A stretch of 64,000 nt of DNA, taken from Sinonovacula constricta. Its lineage: Eukaryota; Mollusca; Bivalvia; Cardiida; Solecurtidae. Position 1 is the first letter of the stretch; each line of letters opens with the position of its first letter. Where the stretch lies: the NCBI GenBank assembly GCA_007844125.1, contig CM017572.1:33200095-33264094 (forward strand), read 5' to 3'. The notes under the pieces were generated by a model. That model did no database searches. It was not told where the DNA came from and saw only the letters and a list, made by a program, of their open reading frames with translations. Positions 51,102 through 63,211 of the stretch are shown piece after piece. A program made the position numbers and the translations under genes.

Positions 51102-51125
51102 TTACGGGGATTCCCAAAATCTCCT

Positions 51126-51262
51126 ATACACATTGCTGCCATGATGTTATTATGCCCTATACATTGCTGTCATGACGTCATTATGCTATACACATTGCTG
51201 CCATGATGTTATTATGCCATATACATTGCTGCCATAACGGTATAGTCCCCTCTACATTGCAG
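51126..51262. repeat. 31-bp satellite, middle block
   Basis: About four monomers continuing the array after the ISL2EU-like insertion. The block ends TCTACATTGCAG where the next insertion begins. Confidence 0.9.
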
Positions 51263-51428
51263 CAGGGGTGTGATTTTTCCGCAGAAACGCGGATTTCCGC
51301 GGATTTGGGTCGGCCAAGGACCATTTCTGCAATTCGCGTAAATTCGAGGGGAAAACTTTAGGGGGTGTGGTGGGGAGGGGGGGGGGGGTAGGGGGGAATG
51401 GTCACCGCGGAATCGGTTTAAGTTCCTC

Positions 51429-51815
51429 GGAGGCGACAAGCGACCGACGAGAGGACAGAATTCTTCGATGATCACTGATTGCCGTAGACGAAAACACGTT
51501 CAACTTACCAAGCTAAACGATTTGTAACGCGCAATTTCATTGGTTGTTACCCAACTGTTCATCCAATTGAAAGGTCTGTTTCGGCGGCGTCAAACGACCG
51601 TCGAGAGGACAGCATTTTCCGTAATCGTACCTACTCGGCGATCTCCGGCAAGCTTCGGATGTATCACGTACGTAATGGACGGAATTACCCGAGGAGTTCC
51701 GAGTGCATTATCCGAGGAAAACCGAGGAGACAACAACATGATCAAACTTACGTTTCGTAACGCGCAATTTCATTGGTTGTTACCCGACGGTTCATCTAAT
51801 CAGAAAAGCCGTAGC
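51429..51815 (+). repeat. Tandem duplication with CCAAT boxes upstream of the hAT transposase
   Basis: GTAACGCGCAATTTCATTGG followed by TTGTTACCC occurs at 51,525 and again at 51,757. CGACCG-CGAGAGGACAG occurs at 51,440 and 51,594. ATTGG is an inverted CCAAT box. The arrangement looks like a duplicated promoter/5'UTR segment within 75-450 bases of the ATG at 51,891. Confidence 0.6.
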
Positions 51816-51890
51816 TATGCGATGACGCATCCGGTTAAGTTTTGATGGCGACTGTTTACAACTAGAAAATTATGGTAGAAAAAAACGAAA

Positions 51891-54800
51891 ATGTCTCGGA
51901 TTATTGAGCGTACGAACGATTCTCACTTAGCGATAGATGTAGATGCGGAATGTAAAAACAAATTCAGATGGGAATGGTTAGAAACTGTCATTGATCTTGA
52001 TGGTGTTCGTGTAGCTCTGTCCCAATTTATCAGAAAAATCGACAGTCCAGGAAAGTGTAAGTGTATTCTTTGTGAGAAAACCATATCGTATGGGTCTAGA
52101 GGACGTGTTGCTCTAGTTGAGCACTGCCAAAGTGCAGAGCATGGCAGAAATCTGAAGACAACTTCTTCGAATCAGAAACTACCAGCTTCATTCACCGGGA
52201 AAGTTGAGAATTCTGAAAATAAGTCGTACGGCATCCATCCCTTCTTCAAAAATGTGAAAATTCCAGAAGTGCCTGCAGAAACCAAGCCATGTGTTTCTTT
52301 TTGAAGATCGAATTGCTTCTGCACAGGTAACTTATTTCCAATGACATTTTTAGTCATCTTCAATTTCTAAGATTAGCGTGGCAGTTATTTGAGCATATAT
52401 TTAATATTATAATATTGGAGTTCCTTATGATTAAATTAATCATTGTAAAAATATTTAGGATTGTTTAGCATAAATGAAATGTTTTGTGGCTATTTGTAAA
52501 AGTATTGTTATGCCATTCAAAGAACAACAGAAACAATGTGACATTTAGTGTACACTACTGTTTATTATTTATTTTGTTTATGTAAGATACACATACTGAA
52601 AAATGGACTTGATTTTTTTTTGTTTTAACTGCATCTAATTTGTAGAATATATTGCACCTGCCTAATTTGTCAAAAAAAAAAGAGGAAATTGTATACCTTA
52701 TTCAGGAAAATGTCAATTCTAAGTTGGCCTTAAACACTGCAACCTAAAAATGAAAACTAACTATTAATTTTTACCACTTTCAGGCCCTAGTGCTAAGTGT
52801 AATAGCAGAGCATTCTCTACCCTTGACGATGGCCCCAGTACTTATAGGTCTGGCACAAGAATTGTCACGAGACAAAAAGGTACTGGATGAGTTGTCAATG
52901 GACAGAACATCCGCATCTTACAAACTCACACATGGACTAGCTAAAACTGTTAAGAGTGAGTTGATCGATTTGATGAGATCAAACAATTTCAGTCTGAACT
53001 TAGATGAAACCACTTCTTCAAATAACAAACATATTGTGACAGTGCTTTCAACATATTTAGTGGTCAAGAGAATAGGGTGATTTTAGAACATTTAACAACC
53101 ACAGAATTGATATCTGTTAATAGTGAAGCTCTATTTGACATTCTATTAGATGAGTTTGAGGCAAATGATGTGCCATGGACTAACCTGGTATCAGTGCTAA
53201 TGGATTCATGTTCCGTGATGAGAGGCTGCAAGAATGGTCTAGAGACACGCATAAGAAGAGAAAAAGCTCCACATCTAATAGATATAGATGGAGACATTTG
53301 CCATCATATGCACAATGGTAGCAAGAAATTTTGTGAGCCATTTCATTCTTGGATAGAACATCTGTTTCATTTGCTGCACACAGACTTTAAATACTCTGCG
53401 GATCTAAGAGAAGCTTTGTCAGAACTGTGCCACATTCTTGGGGTTAGATTTACCGTTCCAGAACGTTTTTTAAGTCATCGGTGGCTATCAGCATATGACG
53501 TCAGTGTGAGTACTCTGCGTCTCTGGGATGCATACAAGATATTTTACTATGCCTTCATCGACAAAAGTATGAAAGAGTCATATTGGCCAGTTGTGGTCCA
53601 AATTCTGAGCAAACGTTCAGTGGATTCCCCAGGAAGAGCTCGTGTGAAGGAAATTATCAACACCATTAGGAAGAAGAACATGACAGCAGATGGAAAGAAA
53701 AGGAAACAAGAAATTGTGGAGAAGGTGATTATTAGTGTAACATATTTGATATATTTTGTCAAGTGGAGAATATTTTATGATATTATTACCCCAAATGATA
53801 CATTGGCTTATTGGTTGCAGACTTGTATATTGTTTGTGTAAAAAAGAGAAACTATTAGTGTAATCATTACCCTTAAATGTATAATTATCTTTGACATGAT
53901 AAGTGTTACTGAATAATGGTGTTGCATTTACTGTTTGTTTTACTGTAGCTAATGAAGTGCTGTATTCTATCTCAGGTTATGTGTCAAGATGAAAAGACAC
54001 TTCTGAACCTTCATTTCTATGTGGCAGTGCTTCCCATCATGAAGAATTATGTGGAACAATTCCAGACAAAGGAGCCAGTCATCCATCTTCTCTATGTCAA
54101 CCAAGTACCGTTTCTTGAGAAAAACTAAACAGAAATTATTCTTTGGTGGAACTGTTGAAATATGTTATTTTTTATAATATATTTAATTTAGATTAATAAT
54201 ATTTTAAAACTTAATGCATTGTTGCAGATGATACACTCTATATTGAATTATATTGATTTGATACGTTTTATATTGAGTTTCAATTAAGCTTCCAACAGAT
54301 TTACATGTAAGATATTGTATTGTTGCTCCTCATGCTTTCTTTTTTTAAATTTAACCTCTCTAACAACAGTAAATTGTATGGATAATTACAGGAAAGAGCT
54401 TTTCGGGATTTTCTGTCATGTTACGTCAAGCCAGAGGTGTTCATTGCTTCCACTGGTTTTGGACTAAGTGAAGTCAACTTGGATTGTGATGAAGGTCAGT
54501 TTTTGGACAAGTCAGACATGTTCATTGGACCAGCAGCAACAAACATCATCATTGACAAGAGAAGAGATGATCCTGTTGTAGAAGAATTCCGGGCCAAAGC
54601 TTTCGCTGCATATGTCTCGGCAGGAAGGTAACTTTATCATTCATCAGGTACTCTAGTGCATCATTCTTCTTGTGTTTTTATGACTTTCACATATTATTAT
54701 TTTTTGCTCTAATTTTTTGAAGCTCACACAAAAACACATAAAGCTTACAGTAGTCTCTCAGTACATTCATCTGATTGTGTGTTCTCATCCATAAACTATG

Positions 54801-56029
54801 TATTATTTACAGTCATAAAATCTAAATAACATACATACAGTTGAAGGTGTGTTGCGCATGCCATTTACAAGTGCAACCCTCCAGATCAAATTTATAGTTA
54901 AGGTCACTGCATCTTCAGTGGCATATGTCAGTTCCAGTAACATATTTTGTTATCACTGACTTGAAGCCAGTGAGATTTAATAGCTTTAAATATATTTGAA
55001 TATATATTTTTAATATGTTAATAACATGTCTGATATAGTCAGTGCATCGTTACAACGCTCGATTTTATACTGTTATTTTGTTTTGGCACAGGTGCTTATC
55101 TTCAGAAAAAGCTGCCTTTGACTAATCGTGTCCTACGCAATGTCTCCTCCATTGACCCAAAGGCCAGAGGCACCAGTATCACATTGAAGCGAATGAGGAG
55201 GCTTCCAGAAGTTGTGACTGGTATACTTTCCTCTGATGAAACAGATCAGTTCACAGCTGAAGTACACAGGTAAGTGTTGTCAGAATGTCTGTTGCTTAAT
55301 ATTGTAAGGAAGGTAGCAGTTGTTTTCATAATTTATCTATGCATTACCCCAAATCATTTGACAGGATTCCTTCCTTATTTTGGTTAAGAAATCAGAGAGA
55401 AGCCTTAAGTAATATTGTAATTAGAACGAATTGAGCTGGAGTTTTGGTTTCTAAATTGTGTCACTTAATGATCTTCTACTCTCTTACAGGTTTCACTCCT
55501 CGACAGATCTACCTCCACCTAACGAGACAAGACTGGATTCTTGGTGGGGTGAGGTAGCTGAGTTGGGAACGTTTCCATCTATATGTAAGGTGGCCTTGGC
55601 TATATGTACAATTTTTCATGGTCCTTTAGTAGAAGCGTCATTCAATACAATGGGGGATATTTTGGATGCTAAGTCATCAAGTTTAAGAATAGAAACATAT
55701 TCTGCCTATCAGACTGTAAAGTACTCAAAACAAGAGGAAAGACCTCACTTGATCTCTTCAAAAGGCAAAACTACTTATATACCAAGGTCAATGTTGATTT
55801 ATGTGTAAACATAAGAGCTGCCAGCAGCACGTACAGGAACATTCTTAAGGAAAAAAGTGCTCAAAAGTGCAATGCAAGAGAGGTTGTATCAAAAGCTCAG
55901 GACTGTAGATTAGTGCGAGCTGTTGCTGAAGAATCAAGGGCAAGACATGAAAAACAACAGAAAAAAGAGGCTAAAAAGAAAATGTTACAAGAGCTTGTGA
56001 ATCGCCATAAACATCCCAAGTTGAAGTAA
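51891..56029 (+). pseudogene. hAT transposase (ZNF862/KIAA1586-like), multi-exon, frameshifted
   Basis: Likely exons are 51,891-52,326, 52,784-53,724, 53,976-54,104, 54,392-54,627, 55,092-55,269 and 55,490-56,029. Exon 1 has a BED-like finger (CKCILCEK then HCQSAEHGRN). Exon 2 carries the first catalytic block with SLNLDETTSSN and later MDSCSVMRGCKNG, CHHMHNGSKKF and VPERFLSHRWLS, as in hAT proteins related to vertebrate ZNF862/KIAA1586. The last exon has the hAT dimerisation block (LDSWWGEVA, FPSICKVALAI, VEASFNTMGDIL) and a basic Lys-rich tail. Frameshifts appear at a T5 run (52,298-52,302), near 53,056-53,059 and near 55,720-55,725. The 54,627/55,092 junction is out of phase. Without these the frame would be nearly continuous, so the copy is young or partly misassembled. 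Confidence 0.75.
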
Positions 56030-57784
56030 ATGATATAGAGTCTTCACGAATGAAGTTTATAATTACTGTAGCAAAATCTACTGGACCAAACAAAATTTAA
56101 GCGTGGTCCACTGGCTTTTCTTTAAGTCTGATATAATATGGACCACTGTGTGGCATGTAGCGATTATGTGCTGAAGCAAAGATATGTGCTGAAACAGACA
56201 AAACAATGTAAGTGCTAAAACTTTACAATTTGCTGAAAGTAATGGTTAAAATTAAGTGCTGATACTAACATACTTGAGTGCTAAAACTAATATTGACACT
56301 TGTAAGCAGAATCAACAATTTAAAATTAAATGCTGATAGGAGACATTAATAATGTGCTGAAACTAGGCAATTACAAATAAATAGCCAAATACAACTTTAA
56401 TCTTTAAGTCTATGACTTAATTATTTTATATTAAGCTTAATGCTCAGCTGAAAGTAGTTAGCTATCATGAAGATAGTTGTTGTCAACATTACATGCTTCA
56501 CACATAAATATTTATATGTATTTGTATGTACTGGATTGTTCAGATATATGCTTAAATATATTTATTCAGTTTTTGAACTAGTCCTTAGTACTTTATGTTG
56601 TGTATATAAAATTTAAAAATGTTTAAAACTATGATGATGCAAAATGTGATTTTTTGCTGCTGTACAGCAAAAGAAAAAGAACAAATAAGGAGTAAAAAAT
56701 CTTGTTTAGATTTGCATGCAAGTGCAACAGTAAAAACAAATTCACAAGCATGTGCTCTGTATTTGCATACATGGTGAAATTCAGTCACCATGCACATTTT
56801 ATATTTTCTAATGTGATATTGTATTTACTTATTCAGGATGTGTTTTATTGTCTTATCTCCACATTTAACTTGTATATGTAAGTTTTTAGTTGTATGTTAT
56901 TGCTAGAAGCTTCCATCATACAATGATACTATAGGTTCTATAGTAAAATACTAAGTGAAATGAAACTTTTGTGGACTTTCAAAAAATACATGCATTTTCT
57001 TTTTTGATTGGCATTTGCTAGTCATCTCTTGTCAGTCTCATTGTTGTATATGTATTATGACTTCACATAATATATATCCATGTAAATATGCTGGATTGTT
57101 TCAAGAAATGCTAATTTTCTATTTGTTTTCTAATGGACTAGTCATTTTGTTGTTCATATGACACTGTTTAATATATAGCCATACTTTTAATTCTTGTCAT
57201 CTCCTATATTCCTAACTCTACTTACAGTGAACAGCTTCAAGGTACTTAAAAGTTTCTGAAAACAAAAGATAGGTTTTACTGTTTGAATTCTTATTATATT
57301 TGATAGTATTAAGCTAAATATTTACCCTAAAATGTCTATGACAAAAACAAGCAAAAAACATTGTAAATCATTGCATGCCACAATTATTCATTTCTATGTT
57401 AATATGCTCAGTTGTTAAAAGAAATACATATATTTATTTTTTTATTTATTCAGATATAAAACGATTTTTATGTAATGTGGTATTTATAAGTATGGGCTTT
57501 GTGTTTGATCTCATTAAAAATTTTAATGGTCAATTTTAGTGAAATTGTTAAAAAGAAAATATTCCTTGTCAGATATATCAATATATATGTTGATCATTTT
57601 ATTTTTCTCATAGCACACATTTTATTAGTTGTAAGTAAATAAAGATGGATAAAAAGCTATGATCTTTTTATGTTGAACTGCCCATGTTTTAATAAAGAGA
57701 AAGATAAAATATGGTTTAGGGATTCTGAAAAAGGGGTCTCTGGAAGAATTTTAGACCACTTTCTTAAAGCTGAAAATCATTTTT

Positions 57785-58155
57785 TCGTTATTATGCCCTT
57801 TACATTGTTGTCATGATGTTATTATGCCAAATACAATGCTACCATGATGTTTCATGCCCTATACATCGCTGTAATGACGTTATTATGCTCTATGCATTGC
57901 TGCCATGACGTTATTATGCCCTATACATTGCTGCCATGACGTTATTATGCCCTATACATTGCTGTCTTGATGTTATTATGCCCTACACATTCCTGTCATG
58001 ACGTTATGCCCTATTCATTGATGCAATGATGCTATTATGCCATACACATAAATTGCTGCCATGATGTTATTATGCTATACACATTGCTGCCATGACGTTA
58101 TTATGACTATTCATTGCTGCCATTACGTTATTATGTCATATGCATTGCTGCCAAG
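57785..58155. repeat. 31-bp satellite, right block
   Basis: About 12 monomers of the same family, for example GCTGCCATGACGTTATTATG then CCCTATACATT. Variation is higher than in the left block. The array switches at about 58,156 into a GC-rich satellite without a spacer. Confidence 0.93.
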
Positions 58156-60020
58156 ACGCAGATTTAGGCCCTATGCGGATCCTTAACATAACATTCCTAT
58201 AGACTAGAGGGCGGCCTCTGGGACCGGAAGCAGAAGTCCTAGCCTGATACGATTTTCGGTGCCAGGTTCTGCTACATAGGCCCTAGGACCGAGCCAAGTT
58301 TCAGGTCCCGGGGGGGGGGGGGGGGGCAAAAAATGGGCCAAAATCGCGAAGCTTTATGCCCTATGCGGAACCCTAACATAGCATTCCTGTAGACACGTGG
58401 GCGGCCTCTAGGACCGGAAACCTCGTAGGCCAAAACGGTTTTCGGTGCCAGGATGTGCCACATGGGCCCTAAGTCCTTGCCAAGTTTCAGCTCCAGGGTG
58501 CCAAAATGGCGCAGATTTAGGCCCTATGCGGGACCCTAACATAGCATTCCTATAGACGCGTGGGCGGCCTCTAGGACCGGAACCGGAAGTCTTAGGCTGA
58601 AACGGGTTTCGGTGCCAGGTTGTGCTGCATGGGCCCTAGGACCGAGCCAAGTTTCAGCTTCCGGGGGCCAAACAAGGGGCCAAAATCGCACAGATTTATA
58701 CCCTATGCGGAACCCTAACATAGCATTCCAGTAGACACGTGGGCGGCCTCTAGGACCGAAACCGGAAGTCGTAGGCAAAAACGGTTTGCGGTGCCAGGTT
58801 GTGCCACACGGGCCCTAGATCCTTGCCAAGTTTCAGCTCCCGGGGGCCAAAATGGCACAGATTTAGGCCCTATGCGGGACCCTAACATAGCATTCCTATA
58901 GACACGTGGGCGGCCTCTAGGACCAGAACCGGAAGTCTTAGGCCGAAACTGTTTTCGGTGTCAGGTTGTGCCACATGGGCCCTTGGACCGAGCCAAGTTT
59001 CAGCTCCCGGTGGCCAAAAAGGGGCCAAAATGGCGCAGATTTATGCCCTATGCGGAACCTTAACATAACATTCCATTAGACGCGTGGGCGGTCTCTAGGA
59101 CCGGAACCGGAAGTCCTAGTCCAAATCGGTTCTTTTTGCCAGGTTGTGCCACATGGGCCCTAGGTCTGTGCCAAGTTTCAGCTCCTGTGTGCGAAAAAGG
59201 GGGCCAAAATAACGCAGATTTAGGCCCTATGCAGAACCCTAACATAGCATTCCTATAGACGCGTGTGCGGCCTCTACGACCGGAACCAGAAGTCCTAGGC
59301 CGAAACGGTTTTCGGTGCCAGGTTGTGCCAAATAGGCCTTAGGTCCGTGCCAAGTTTCAGCTCCCGGTGGCAAAAATGGCGCAGAGTTATGCCCTATGCG
59401 GTACACTAACATAGCATTCCTGTAGACATGTGGGCGGCCTCTAGGACCGAAACCGGAAGTCGTAGCCTAAAACGGTTTTCGGTGCCTTGCCAAATTTCAG
59501 CTTCCGGGGGCCAAAATTTAGGCCCTATGCGGGACCCTAACATAGCATTCCTATAGAAGCGTGGGCGGCCTCTAGGACCGGAACATGAAGTCTTAGGCTG
59601 AAACGGTTTTCGGTGCCAGGTTGTGCCACACGGGCACATGGGTCCTAGGCCGAGCCAAGTTTTAGCTCCCGGGGGCCAAAAAAGGGGCCAAAATCGCACC
59701 TATTTATGCCCTATGCGGAACCCTAACATAGCATTCCTGTAGACAGGTGGGCGGCCTCTAGGACCGGAACCGGAAGTCGTAGGCTAAAACGGTTTGCGGT
59801 GCCAGGTTGTGCCACATGGGCCCTAGGTCCTTGCCAAGTTTCAACTCCCGGTGGCCAAAAAAGGGGCCAAAATGGCGCAGATTTAGGCCTTATGCGGAAC
59901 CCCAACATAGCATTCCTTTAGACGCGTGGGCGGCCTCTAGGACCGGAACCGGAAGTCCTAGGCCGAAACGGTTTTTGGTGCCAGGTTGTGCCACATAGGC
60001 CCTAGGTCCAAAATGGCGCA
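58156..60020. repeat. GC-rich satellite, 11 units of ~163-190 bp
   Basis: Each unit contains CCCTATGCGGAACCCTAACA, TAGCATTCCTATAGACGCGT, GGGCGGCCTCTAGGACCGGA, GGTTTTCGGTGCCAGGTTGT, GCCACATGGGCCCTAGG and CCAAGTTTCAGCTCCCGG. CTATGCGG falls near 58,171, 58,361, 58,524, 58,703, 58,870, 59,048, 59,226, 59,394, 59,525, 59,711 and 59,890. Short units lack an AAAAAGGGGCCAAAAT segment that long ones keep, and long and short tend to alternate. An 18-base G run lies near 58,309-58,326. Minus-strand frames of about 60 codons recur because long units are close to 180 bases; I do not treat them as genes. Confidence 0.95.
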
Positions 60021-62819
60021 GATTTATGTCTTCCTCCACCTAACATATCTGGACGTCGCTATTATGCCCATGATTGATCGATGCGTTAAATTAAGGAACA
60101 AACGATATCTAAGTAAAACGGTAAAAGGATAGTCATCGAAAAATGATTAAAGATTCATAATGGATAAAAAATACAGATTTGTAAAAGAAATATCAAACGA
60201 AGCGTTGACCTTACGCCTTGTTTTTCTGGTGTGGTGTTTATAACTATATATTTCCTTTATGTATATTTGTATCCATCAAGGGGGTAAAATACATAAAATT
60301 AAATAAATATACCACCGGTTTCTCTAGTTAACACTTACATTAATGTAAAATACCTATAAAGTATGCAAACTCATATCAACATTTTGGAATCCTTAAATAT
60401 TAAGCTATTTAAAACATTACTCTCGGGGGTTGTAACCCCGACCCGGTAAATCTCGCGCTTATTAACGCGGGATTTGATAATTTTCAAAATATTTAAATAA
60501 TAGATATCATATAAATTGTTATTATAGTGTGCCTATTTTAGTTTTACCCTTTTCATTGTGTTGTGACATTTATATCAGTAATGTTATTTAAATTAATATT
60601 TACAATACTGTTTTTACCCTAGCAGTATTTAGTGTTTGGACAATATCGCTAGCGTTAGTAAAAGTAAACTGATAGTTTTTCTGGTTTTGAGGTTATGGGG
60701 TTTTCACTGACAAAATGACCAAAAGCATACATTAAATAGTTTATTATCTATATACAGATATAGAGATATTAGATTAGCTACTTAAAGAAGAGAAAACTAA
60801 GCAAACACAAATATATATTGGCATCTCTATCAAACACATTCAATTTTACATTCAATACACATACACAAGTACAGCTATTATTATAGTCTATTCGATGTAC
60901 CAATCAACTCAAACATTTACTAGTTTAAGCTATATCCTAAAAACAATTAACAATTCAAATAAGAACCATTGGTATCACAGATAAATAACGCTTCTCTTGA
61001 GTTTTCGCCCAAACTTCATACATCATATCTATGGAAAACGTATCGCAATTGGACCCCGATTCACGTATGCGGCATTCTAATAGCAAATATATGCAACCGA
61101 ACATGTTTATTCTTATTTGCTAAAAGCCTTTTGGACGTAATTCAAGAAAAGAGTCATTTATTTGTGTATAGTCGACATCAGATTCGATTGTAATTGGTTT
61201 AAGCAAAGCAAACACTTATAGATTTCTTTAAACTTAATTACATACAGGAATCCCAATCTAACTAGTATACATTTAGACAGCCTTTTCTCGAATACATATC
61301 ATGTTTATACTTCTTGCATAAACTGAAAAATCATTGATCTTAAACGTGTACATCTGGCTTGACAGTGATGGAATATTAAAAAAGAACAACAAAAACAACA
61401 TGTAGTACGAATCATGTACATATACAATGTATGTTAAACAATGTCCATGCCGCTTTAAACACGTTCTGTTCTTTAAAAAAAAAAACAATAAATACAATAT
61501 AACAAATTTTACAATTATCAATTATGAATACATCTTCTGTGACACATTTGTTCATAGAATAGATAACTGACAAACTGAATAACAAGGTGAAATATCTTTT
61601 TTGGTAATTTTATCAATATTTCTAATCCAGGATCGGATTGGGGTGGGGGGGGGGGACGATTAGAACTAATAAATATATTACATCAATTTACTTTTAACGG
61701 CTGGTGAAATTTTATCGGATGTGATCCCGATTTGCGTCAGAGAACATATCCGGCACTCCAGAAATTATTTTTTACAGGGTAGCCTGTCTCGGAGCACCAT
61801 AACAGCAAATGTTTTCAAAGCAACCTTCGAATACATCATTAATGGTATCTAAGGGTCATTCAATGTCTTCTATACGTAATATATGGCAATGGCGTGTAAA
61901 TAAATCCACAAATGATGCAGTGAAGCGGTTTCAACATTTGAAGAATGTTCACTCCGGCTCGGGGTAAAATCCTAGATCCGCTCTTGGAATCAAGCACAAT
62001 TTAGGATATGGAATGACAGGTAAACCGGTCTTGTTACATATACGCAGAGATTCAAGTATAGACATCGATTATGGGATCAACAGTTACCAGAGACAATAGA
62101 CATATATTTCTTGCAAATTATAATGATATGAAATGTTACCAAATCTTTAACTGTAACATTATTGACATTTTTTGCCTCTGATCTTTTGGAAAACACACCT
62201 AAATCAGTATTTTTATTTGCAAAAACTGATTTGTTATAGTTTTATACACAATTCAGCGTACATAAATGGCCCTAGTCAATTTTTATACATTACTGAGTGC
62301 ATGATCAGATTGGATTCGTCCCATCTCTTTAGAAGCGTTGAATAAATATATCTTCTTTAACTTGTCTTGTTCTATCTGTTTACTTATTGTACAACATCAT
62401 CACTGACATTTGATTTGCTGCAGATAAAACAAATGAACAATTTTTCAACTGAACCACACATCTCGAAACTATTCATTTTTTGTAAAGTTTAAATACTATA
62501 AACATTTTATAATAACTAGATATTAAACACTATTTACTAAAATTGACGCCTTGCTGGTCACGGCTACAATTGTTTAAACATAGTAACAATGAAAACCGAT
62601 TGACGATTGTTTATATAACAACTGCCGGATTTTATTGCATTTATGTATATACCGCCACACGAATGATGTATTAAACACAAGTACGAATAGCTGTATGAAA
62701 TGTTTTAAAATTGATTAAATTCTGACAAAATCTGACATTACTGCCAAATAATCCAACACTGCAGTAATGTAATGAAGATGTCGCGTCTTTTTGTTTTATT
62801 TTGTGGGAAAACTTATTAT

Positions 62820-62915
62820 CCGCGTGTGATGACGTCATACTGTTATGCTTAATGACGTCATTATTTTGATGTTGATGTAAAATATACAAACATGGCGAAC
62901 TGAGATGAAAACATC
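62820..62915 (+). promoter_or_regulatory. Conserved CRE / ATGGCG module (copy 2)
   Basis: Here both CREs are perfect TGACGTCA (about 62,829 and 62,854), followed by TATACAAACATGGCGAACTG as in copy 1. The ATG there opens only Met-Ala-Asn before a stop. Confidence 0.35.
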
Positions 62916-63052
62916 AAACTGAATTGAAATAAACTTTAATTGTAGGAACGTTTGTACAAAATATTTAATGGAAATACAACAATAAATCAACTACAAACGT
63001 ATCTGTATCATTTACAGAAGTACAGAATTTCAAACACACGTTTTAATTTCAT

Positions 63053-63058
63053 TTTATT
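63053..63058 (-). terminator. Poly(A) signal AATAAA (copy 2)
   Basis: AATAAA on the minus strand at the same distance past the stop codon as in copy 1. Confidence 0.5.
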
Positions 63059-63211
63059 CCTAAACAAAATGTCGATAGAAGATTGTTTTGCTAAAATGTT
63101 GATTTAATTCCACTTTTATAACGAGTCACTAATTCACAAAATGTCACAATCAGCAACAAAAGGAGAAACACAAATGGAAAACAAAATGTCCGGCAATAAT
63201 TAATATAAACT

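Larger units (their letters stand above)
43466..51125. mobile_element. Two-gene ISL2EU-like DNA transposon (7.66 kb)
   Basis: The ends AGGGGAATTTG and CAAAATCTCCT are imperfect inverted repeats (AGGRGAWTTTG). A second inverted block, CTGGCCGTCAA, lies about 60 bases in at the left and about 50 bases in at the right. AT flanks each end (43,464-43,465 and 51,126-51,127). Removing the element and one AT restores an unbroken satellite monomer, GCTATACACATTGCTGCC. Inside are two convergent genes, a THAP/DDE transposase on plus and a SWIM-YqaJ-PHD protein on minus. A transposase paired with a YqaJ protein and a 2-bp AT duplication are what I recall for ISL2EU in the PIF/Harbinger-related group. Both genes are now interrupted, so this copy is probably immobile on its own. 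Confidence 0.85.
51263..57780 (+). mobile_element. hAT-superfamily transposon interrupting the satellite
   Basis: The left end CAGGGGTGTGATTTTTCCGC is a typical hAT terminus and starts abruptly from satellite. Satellite resumes at about 57,785. The interval contains a multi-exon hAT transposase on the plus strand. I could not find the matching inverted right end or an 8-bp duplication of CATTGCAG at 57.78 kb, so the right terminus is lost, diverged or hidden by a later event. The last 1.6 kb (56,100-57,780) holds no gene. It contains diverged internal repeats, including recurrent GTGCTGAAAC at 56,160-56,360 and ATATGCT-GGATTGTT blocks. Confidence 0.65.

Noticed and set aside
58272..59908. Series of similar ~60-codon minus-strand frames as a gene family
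   Set aside because: They follow from satellite units close to 180 bp. There are no introns, promoters or diverging non-coding parts between them.
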